This document shows, one piece after another, positions 20,001 through 29,000 of a DNA stretch of 64,000 nucleotides. The position numbers and the translations under genes are program-made. The stretch is taken from positions 248,001 to 312,000 of the forward strand of contig NZ_JAERRF010000009.1 in assembly GCF_016741875.1 (NCBI RefSeq), read 5' to 3'. The DNA is from Streptomyces coffeae. GTDB taxonomy: Bacteria > Actinomycetota > Actinomycetes > Streptomycetales > Streptomycetaceae. How positions within the stretch are numbered: position 1 is the first letter of the stretch; each line of letters begins with the position of its first letter. The notes beneath the pieces are model-generated. The model worked only from the letters and a program-made list of their open reading frames with translations. It was not told the DNA's origin and made no database searches.

Positions 20001-23000
20001 TCCTGGACGCCCTGCCGCTGACCGCCAACGGCAAGCTGGACGCCGAGGCACTGCCCGCACCGGACTTCGCCGCCGCCGCGCACGGCCACGCCCCGGTGAC
20101 CGAGGCCCAGGCCCTCCTGTGCCGGCTCTACGAGGAGGTGCTGCGGCTGCCGGAGGGGACGGTCGGCGCCCACGACGACTTCTTCGCTCTCGGCGGGCAC
20201 TCGCTGCTCGCCACCCGGCTGCTGACCCGGCTGCGCGCGGCCACCGGCACCGATGTGCCGATGGCCGCCGTCTTCACCACGCCCACCCCGGCGGAGATCG
20301 CCGCGCTCCTGCCGGAGAGCGCCCCGGGGACGGCGGACCGCCCGCCGCTGGTGCCGACCGTCCGGCCAGAGCACGTCCCCCTCTCCCACGCCCAGGCCGG
20401 CCTGTGGTTCCTCAGCCGTCTGGAGGGGCCGAGCGCCACCTACAACGTCCCGCTCGTCATGCGCTTCGACGGTCCGGTGGACGCGGACGCGCTGCGTGCG
20501 GCACTCGCCGACGTCACCGCCCGGCACGAGGCCCTGCGCACCGTCTTCCCGGACCACGACGGCAGCCCGTACCAGTGGATCCTGCCGGCGGACCACCCGG
20601 CGGCCCGGCCGGAGTTGCGCGTCCACGGCCCGGCGGACGAGGAGCAGGCCGCCGCGGTGCGCCTGGCGGCCGTCCGCCACGCGTTCGATCTGGGCGCCGA
20701 GCCGCCGCTCCGCGCCGACCTGCTGCGCACCGTTGACGGCTGTGTTCTGGTGCTCGTCGTGCACCACATCGTGGCCGACGGCTGGTCGCTGGGCCCACTG
20801 GCCCGCGACCTCGTCGCCGGCTACGAGGCGCGCAGCGCCGGGCGGGCCCCGGACTGGGAGCCGCTGCCGGTGCAGTACGCCGACTACGCGCTCTGGCAGC
20901 GCGCCCTGCTGGGCGACGAGCAGGACCCGGCAAGCCCTGCCGGCCATCAGCTCGCCTTCTGGCGGCGGACCCTGGCCGGGCTGCCGGAGGAGTTGGACCT
21001 GCCCTTCGACCGGGCCCGGCCGGGGCAGCCCGCGAACTCCGGCGACACCGTGGAGCTGCGGATCGATCCCGCCCTGCACCGGTCCGTCGCGGATCTCTCC
21101 CGGGCGCACCGGTGCACGCCATTCATGGTGTTCCAGGCGGCTCTGGCGGCCGTCCTGACCCGCTGCGGCGCCGGGACGGACATCCCCCTGGGCACGCCCG
21201 CTGCGGGCCGTGGCGACGAGGCGCTGGAGCACCTGGTCGGATACTTCGTCAACACGCTGGTGCTGCGCACCGACACCTCCGGCGACCCGACATTCGGGGA
21301 GCTGCTGGAGCGGGTCCGGGCGGCTGACCTGGCCGCGCACGACCACGGGGACGTGCCGTTCGAGCGGGTGGTGGAGCACCTCAACCCGGCGCGTGCCGTG
21401 GGGCGTCATCCGCTGTTCCAGGTGATGCTCGCGCTCCAGAACGCCGAGGACGCGCACACCGAGGTGGAGATGGCGGGCAGCCGGGTGCGGCTGGATCCGG
21501 CGGGCATGGGCACGGCCCGCTTCGACCTCATGGTCTCCCTGTCCGAGCGCTGGGCCCCCGACGGGACGGCCGACGGTGTCGAGGGCACGCTCGAGTACAG
21601 CACCGAGCTGTTCGACCGGCGGACCGTGGAGCGGATGGCCGCGCGGCTGGTGCGGCTGCTGACGGGGGCCGTCGCCGACCCGCGGCTGCCGTTGTCCACG
21701 CTGCCGCTGCTGGATGCTGCGGAGGAGGCCGAATGGGATGGGTGCGCGGCCGCCTGCGAGCAGGCGCTGCTCGCCGCCGACGGGGTGCGCGAGTGCCTGG
21801 TGACGGTGCGCCATTCCACGGCCGGCGCCCTGGAGGCCATCGCCCATGTGGTGCCGGGGGCGCCGGTGGACCGGGCGCGGATCGCGGCGGCCGCCTGGCC
21901 GACACTGCCCGCCGGCGCCGGACCGCTGCGTGTCGTCCTCGTCTCGGCGCTGCCGCGGACGCCGGACGGCGCCCTGGACCGCGCGGCCCTGGACGCGCTG
22001 CCGGTGCTGGACGACGCCCTGGCCGCCACCTGGCAACGGGTCCTCGCGGAGACACCAGGCACGCGGACGGCCGCCGTCGTGGTGTGCGACAGCACACCAG
22101 AGCCCGCGGGGCATCTGCACCTCGGCGGGCTGCCCGGCGCCCCCGGCGCGGTGGCCGACGCGGACGAGACCCTCGCCGCGCAGGACACACATGACGACGC
22201 CGCGGTCGGGGACGCCGTACTCTCCCTGAGCCACGGTCCCCAGCCGGAGCCGTCCCCCCATGCCCACCTCGGGCAGGCGCTGCGCGCGGCCGCTCGGGGC
22301 GGCGGCGAGGTCGTGTACCTGCGCGCCGACGGCTCCGAGGCCCGGCAGAGCTACGCCGAGCTGATGGCGGAGGCCTCCCGCATGCTCGGCGCGCTGCGGG
22401 CGCGCGGGGTGCGGCCCGGTGAGACGGTCATCTTCCAGTTCGACGACAACGAGGACTTTCTGCCCGCGTTCTGGGCGTGCGTCGCGGGCGGCGTGACCGT
22501 GCTGCCGATGGGCGTACCCGAGTCGTACCAGGCACCCTCGCCGCAGCTGCGCAAGGTGGAGGGCATCTGGCAGACGCTCGGCCGGCCGCGGTTCCTCGCC
22601 GGGACGCTTCCGGCCGCCGGGCTGCGCGAGCGGGCGGAACGGCAGGGCTGGACGGACTTGGAGGTGCTGACCGCCGACGAGCTGCGCACCGGGACGTCGG
22701 TCGGCGACTGGCATGAGGCGCGCCCGGAAGAGGCGGCGCTGCTGCTGCTCACCTCCGGCAGCACCGGCCTGCCCAAGGCCGTCACCGTCACGCACCGCAT
22801 GGTGCTGAGCCGTACCGCCGCGACCCGCCAGTGCAACGGGCTCACCGAGCGGGAGACCACGTTCAACTGGATCCCGATGGACCACGTCACGGGCGTGGTG
22901 ATGTTCCACATCCGCGACATCGTCCTCGGCTGCCGTCAGATTCACGCGCCCACCGGGTGGATCACCGAGGAGCCGCTGCGCTGGCTCGACGTGATCGACC

Positions 23001-26000
23001 GCTGGAAGGCGACCGTCACCTGGGCGCCCAACTTCGCCTTCGGTCTCGTCAACGAGCACGTGGCGGCCGAGCCGGGGCGCGCCTGGGACCTGGCGTCGCT
23101 GAAGCTGGTGATGAACGCCGGAGAAGTCGTCGTCCCCCGCGTGGTGCGCCAGTGGCTGCTCCAGCTGAAGCCGTTCGGCCTGGACCAGACGGTGATGCAC
23201 CCCGGCTGGGGCATGTCCGAGACGTCCTCTGTCGTCACGGACACCTCCTACTCCCCCACCGGCCCGGGCGCCGAGGACGTCTACGTCAGCTGCGGCAAGC
23301 CGTACCCGGGGTTCTCCATGCGCGTCGTCGACGACCGGGACCGGCTGCTGCCGGAGGGCAGGGGGGGCCACCTCCAGGTCCGCGGTCCGTCGGTGACACC
23401 CGGCTACCACGACAACCCGGAGAAGAACGCCGAATCGTTCACGGAGGACGGCTGGTTCCGCACCGGCGACCTGGCCTTCCTGCGCGACGGTGAGCTGTAT
23501 CTGACGGGGCGTGCCAAGGACGTCATCATCGTCAACGGCGTCAACCACGCCAGCCACGAGATCGAGGCGGTGGTGGAGGAGACCGAGGGGGTGCTGCGCT
23601 CGTACACCGCGGCCGTCGCGGTCCGCGCGTCGGCGGCGGCCGGCACGGACGACCTCGCGGTGATCTTCTGCCCGGCCCCGGGCGCCGACGAGCGGCAGCT
23701 CCTCACGGAGATCGCGGGGCGGGTGACACGCGAGTTCGGCACCGCCCCCGCCTTCGTTCTGCCGGTCGCCCCCGCCGAGATCCCCAAGACCGAGATCGGC
23801 AAGGTGCAGCGGACGCTGCTGCGGCAGCGGCTGGAGGAAGGGCAGTTCAACGACGTCATCCGCCGCACCGATCTGCTGCTGGGCGGCGACCGCACCATCC
23901 CGGACTGGTTCCACCGGCCGGTCTGGCGGCGGGAGGACGCCGTCCACGCCGCCGCGCCCCCTGCGGGCGGGCACACCGTGGTCCTGGCCGACGCGGACGG
24001 CACCGTGGCCAAGGCACTGGAGGCGCTGCTCACCGCGGACGGCTGCCACGTCACCGTGGCCGCCGGGCCGGAGGACCTCGGCGCCGGGCAGCCGGACCGG
24101 GTGGTCGACCGGGTCATCGACCTGAGCCTGCTCGACGTCCCGGCCGACGGCGGTGAACTGCCGCGTCCCGACGGGACAATGGCGGTCGTCTCCCGCCTGG
24201 CGGGGATCGTCGCGGCGCTCGCTCCCCGCGCCGACGAGGAGCGGCGGGTGTCCGTCGAGGTCGTCGCCCGGCACAGCGCCGCGGTCCACGACGGCGAGCC
24301 GGTGCGTCCGGAGCGGGGGGCGGCGCTCGCCGTGCTCAAGAGCGCGGTGCAGGAGCTGCCGTGGCTCGACGGGCGCTGGACCGACCTCGGCCCCGCGGAC
24401 GACGCGGCGGACGGCCCGGAGGACGCCGCCCGGACGGCCCGGAGCCTGTACGCCGAGATCGCCCGCCCGGCCACCGACCCGGAAGTGGCCCTGCGGGACG
24501 GGGCGCGCTGGATCCGCCGGCTCGCCCCGCTGCCCGCGCCCGAGGCCGGGGACGGCCCGGACGCGCCGGTGTTCACCCCGGGCGGCCACTATCTGCTGAC
24601 GGGTGGTCTGGGGGGTGTCGGCACCGAGATGGCTCGCCATCTGCTGGGCGAGTGCGGTGCCCGGCTCACCCTGCTCGGCCGTACGCCGGTGGCGGACGAC
24701 CCCGCCCGCGCCGCCGTGATGCGCGAACTGGGCGCGCTCGGGGACGTGCGGTACGCCGTCGCCGACATCACCGACCCGGAGGCCGTACGCCGTGCGCTGG
24801 ACGGGGCGCGGACGGTGTACGGCGAACTCGCGGGTGTCCTGCACCTGGCCGGGCACTTCATCGAGAGCCCGCTCACGGAGACGACACAGCGGCAGTGGGC
24901 GGAGGTGCTCGCCGCCAAGACCACCGGTGCCACCGTCCTCACCGACGCTCTCCGCGACCGACCCGGCACCCTCTTCATCACCTTCTCCTCCGTCAACGGA
25001 CACTTCGGCGGCGCCATGGCCGCCGCCTACTCCGCCGCCAACGCCTACCTCGACACCCTCACCACCCACCAACGCCAACTCGGCCTCCACGCCCACACCA
25101 TCGCCTGGAGCATGTGGGACAACACCGGCATCAGCCACAACTACCCGCACAAGGCCCTCACCCGCGCCCGGGGCTTCCGGATCCTGGGCCGCCGGCACGG
25201 GGTGCGCTCGCTGGCGGTCGCGCTGCGCCACGGGCTGCCGCACGTGCTGGTCGGTCTTGACCCCACCGCGCCCTGGGTGCGCAGCCACCTCGCCGCCCCG
25301 GCCGAGCCTCTCCAGCAGCTGACCGGCTACCACGTGACCGCCGGTACGCCGGACACGGGTGGTACGCCGGACATGCCCCTGCCGGACGCTCTGCCGGACC
25401 GCTTCGGCACACCGGTGCCCTGCGCCGTGGAGACCCTGGACGCGCTGCCGCTCACCCCGGACGGACGGCCCGACCGGGAACGGCTCGCGGGCCGCTCCCG
25501 GTCCGGTGCCGGTACCGGTGAGCGCCCCGCGACGGAAACCGAGCAGGCGATCGCCGGTGTCTGGTGCGAGGTCCTCGGCGTCGACGGCGTCGGCCGCGAC
25601 AACGACTTCTTCGCCCTGGGCGGCCACTCGCTGCTGGCCACCCGGCTCGTGGGCCGGCTGCGCTCCGTCCTCGGCCTGGAGCTCGCCGTCTCGGACCTGT
25701 TCACCGCGCCGACGGTGGCCGGTCTGGCCGCACGCGCCGAACGGCAGGGCGCACAGGCCGCGAACGACGTCCCCGCACGGCCGCCGCTGGTGCCCGTCGA
25801 GCGGCCGGAGTCCGTTCCGCTGTCCCTGGCCCAGTCCCGGATGTGGTTCCTCAACCGGATGGAGGGGCCGAGCCCCACCTACAACATCCCGCTGGTGCTC
25901 CGTTTCGAGGGGCGGCTCGACGCGGAGGTGCTGCGCGCGGCGCTCGCCGACGTCGCCGCCCGGCATGAGGCACTGCGCACCCTCTTCCCCGACGACGAGG

Positions 26001-29000
26001 GCCGTCCGCGCCAGCAGGTGCTGGCGGCCGGACAGGCCCGGCCGGACCTGCTCACCTCCGAGATCCCGGCCCGCTGGCTGGAGGAGCAGATCCGCTCGGC
26101 CTCCCGCATCGGGTTCGACCTGGGCGCGGAACTGCCGCTGCGCGCCCACCTGTTCCACCTCACCGACGCCGGTAGCGTGCTCGTCCTGGTCGTCCACCAC
26201 ATCGCCGCCGACGGCTGGTCCCTCACCCCCCTCGGCCGCGACCTCGCCCACGCCTACACCACCCGCACAGACGGCCACACCCCCAACTGGACCCCACTCC
26301 CCGTCCAATACCCCGACTACACCCTCTGGCAGCACACCCTCCTCGGCGACGAAAACGACCCCACCAGCACCGCCGCCCGCCAACTCCACTACTGGCACAC
26401 CACCCTCACCGGCTCCCCCGACCAACTCCCCCTTCCCTACGACCACCCCCGCCCCACCCAGCCCAGCGGCGAGGGACGGCTGGTGCACCGCCGGCTCGGC
26501 GCCGATACGCACCGGGCGCTGACCGATCTGGCGCGGCAGCGCGGCGCGACGCTGTTCATGGCGCTCCAGGCCGCCTGGGCCGCGGCGCTGACCCGGGCCG
26601 GGGCCGGTACGGACATCCCGCTCGGCACCCCCTGGGCGGGCCGGGACGACGAGGCCCTGGCGGATCTGGTCGGCTTCTTCGTCAACACCCTGGTGCTGCG
26701 CACCGACACCTCCGGCGACCCCGCCTTCGCCGAACTGCTCGACAGCGTCCGGGAGACGGACGTCGCCGCCCAGGCCCACCAGGACGTGCCGTTCGACCGG
26801 GTCGTGGAGCACCTCAACCCGCCCCGGGCCGCGGGCCGTCACCCGCTGTTCCAGGTGGCGATGGCCCTCCAGGGTGCGGCGGGCGCGGCGGTGCGGATGG
26901 GCGGCGAGGAGGTGCTGCCCGAGCGGCCGCACGCCGGCGCCGCCAAGTTCGACCTGATCCTCAACGTCTCCGAGCGGCAGGAGCCGGACGGCGCTCCCGG
27001 CGGGCTGGACGTCGCCCTGGAGTACAGCACGGACCTGTTCGACGCGGGGACCGCGGAGGATCTCGCCGATCTGATGTGCCGGATCGCCGAATCCGCGGCG
27101 GACGGCCCGGATCTGCGGCTGTCCGCCCTGGGCGGCGGTGCCGCCCGGACCGGGCAGGCGGCGGCGCGTGCCGAGACGGCGGTACGGGCGCTGGGCTCGG
27201 TGCACGACTGCGCCGTGCTCGTCCGTGACAGCGGTCTGATGGTGTGTGCCGTGCCCGAGGGGCGGTTGACGGACCGGCAGGTGACGGAGGCGGCGCGGCG
27301 GGCCGTCCCGGCCGCGCTGCCGGTGCGCACCGTGCTGGTGTCCGCCCTGCCGCGCACGGCCGAGGGCGCGGTGGACACGGCCGTCCTGGAGTCCCTTCCG
27401 GTGCTCGACGAGGAGGCCGCGGCCGCCTGGCAGGCCCGGCTCGCGGCCGATCCGCGGGTGGGAGAGGCGGCCGTGCGGATCGAGGACACCCCGGCCCCGG
27501 CACCGCGCCGGGTGCACCTGGGCAACATCCCCGGCGGGCCGGCCGCCGGTTCGGTGCCCGCCGGGGCGTCCGGGACGGACGCGGCGGCGGACACCGGCCA
27601 ACCGGCCGCGGGCACGCCCTCGGTCGTGCACGGGCCCGAGCTCGTCCCCCTGGACGTGACCGACCTGGTGACCGCCATGCGGCGGGCCGCCGCCGGACCG
27701 GGCGACGTGCTGCACCTGCGGGCCGACGGCTCCGAGGACCGGCAGACCTACGCGGAGCTGGCCCGCGAGGCCTCGCGCGGCCTGCACGGGCTGCGGGCCC
27801 TGGGCCTGGGCCCGGGCGACAAGGTCGTCCTGCAACTGGCCTCCATCCGGGACTTCGTGACCGGATTCTGGGCCTGCGCGCTGGGCGGCATGGTCGCGGT
27901 GCCGCTCGCCGTGCCACCGGGCGGCCACACCCCGGGCAGCGCCCAGGCCACCCGGCTCGCCGGAGCCTGGGAGGCCCTCGGCCGGCCGCTGGTGCTGGGC
28001 TCCGCCGGGTCCGGCGACGCCATCGCCGGGCTGCTCGGCGCGGACCGGGTCGTCGAGTTGGGCACGCTGCTGGACGGCCCGGCCGACGAGGACTGGCACA
28101 CCGCCGACCCGGACGAGCTGGTACTGCTCATGCTCACCTCCGGCAGCACCGGGCAGCCCAAGGCCGTCGAGCTCCGGCACCGCAACATCCTGGCCCGCAC
28201 CGCCGGGGTGATCGACCTCAACGGGCTCACGGCGGAAGACCCGTCGTTCAACTGGATGCCCCTGGACCACGTCGGCGGCGTGGTGCACGTGCACATCCGG
28301 GACCTGGTACTGGGCGCCCGTCAGGTGCACGCTCCGACGCCCTGGGTCCTGGAGGACCCGCTGCGCTGGCTCGACGCCCTCTCCCGCTACCGCGCGGCCT
28401 CCACCTGGGCGCCGAACTTCGCCTACGGGCTGGTCGTGGACCACCTCGCCACCGCGGCCCCGGACCGCGCCTGGGACCTGTCACGGCTGCGGATGTGCCT
28501 CAACGCGGGAGAGGCCGTGGTGCCGCGCGTCGTGCGGCGCTTCCTGACGGCCCTCGCACCGCACGGACTCCACGGCGACGCCGTGCAGCCGGTGTGGGGA
28601 GCGGCGGAGACCTGCTCCGGTCAGACCCACGCCGTCCTGACGCTGGAGAACACCACGGACGACGACACCCTGGTCAACCTCGGCCGCCCCTACCCCGGCT
28701 GCTCCATCCGGATCACCGGCGAGGACGGCCGGGTCGTACCCGAGGGCACGGTCGGCCATTTCCAGCTGCGGGGCCCCGCCGTCACCGACGGCTACCACCG
28801 CGCTCCCGAGCACAACGCGGAGGCGTTCACCGAGGACGGCTGGTACGACTCCGGCGATCTGGGCTTCCTGCGCGGCGGCGAGCTGACGCTGACCGGGCGG
28901 GCCAAGGACACCATCATCGTCAATGGCCACAATCTGCACCCGCACGACATCGAGGCGGTGGTCGAGGAACACCCCGCCGTGGAGCGCTCGTTCACCGCCG

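Noticed and set aside
18740..28444. Very long antisense open frame (over 3,200 codons) opposite the large NRPS
   Set aside because: It mirrors the codon-position GC bias of the NRPS; the translation is Arg/Gly/Gln/His-rich without domains, and the NRPS frame carries all known motifs.
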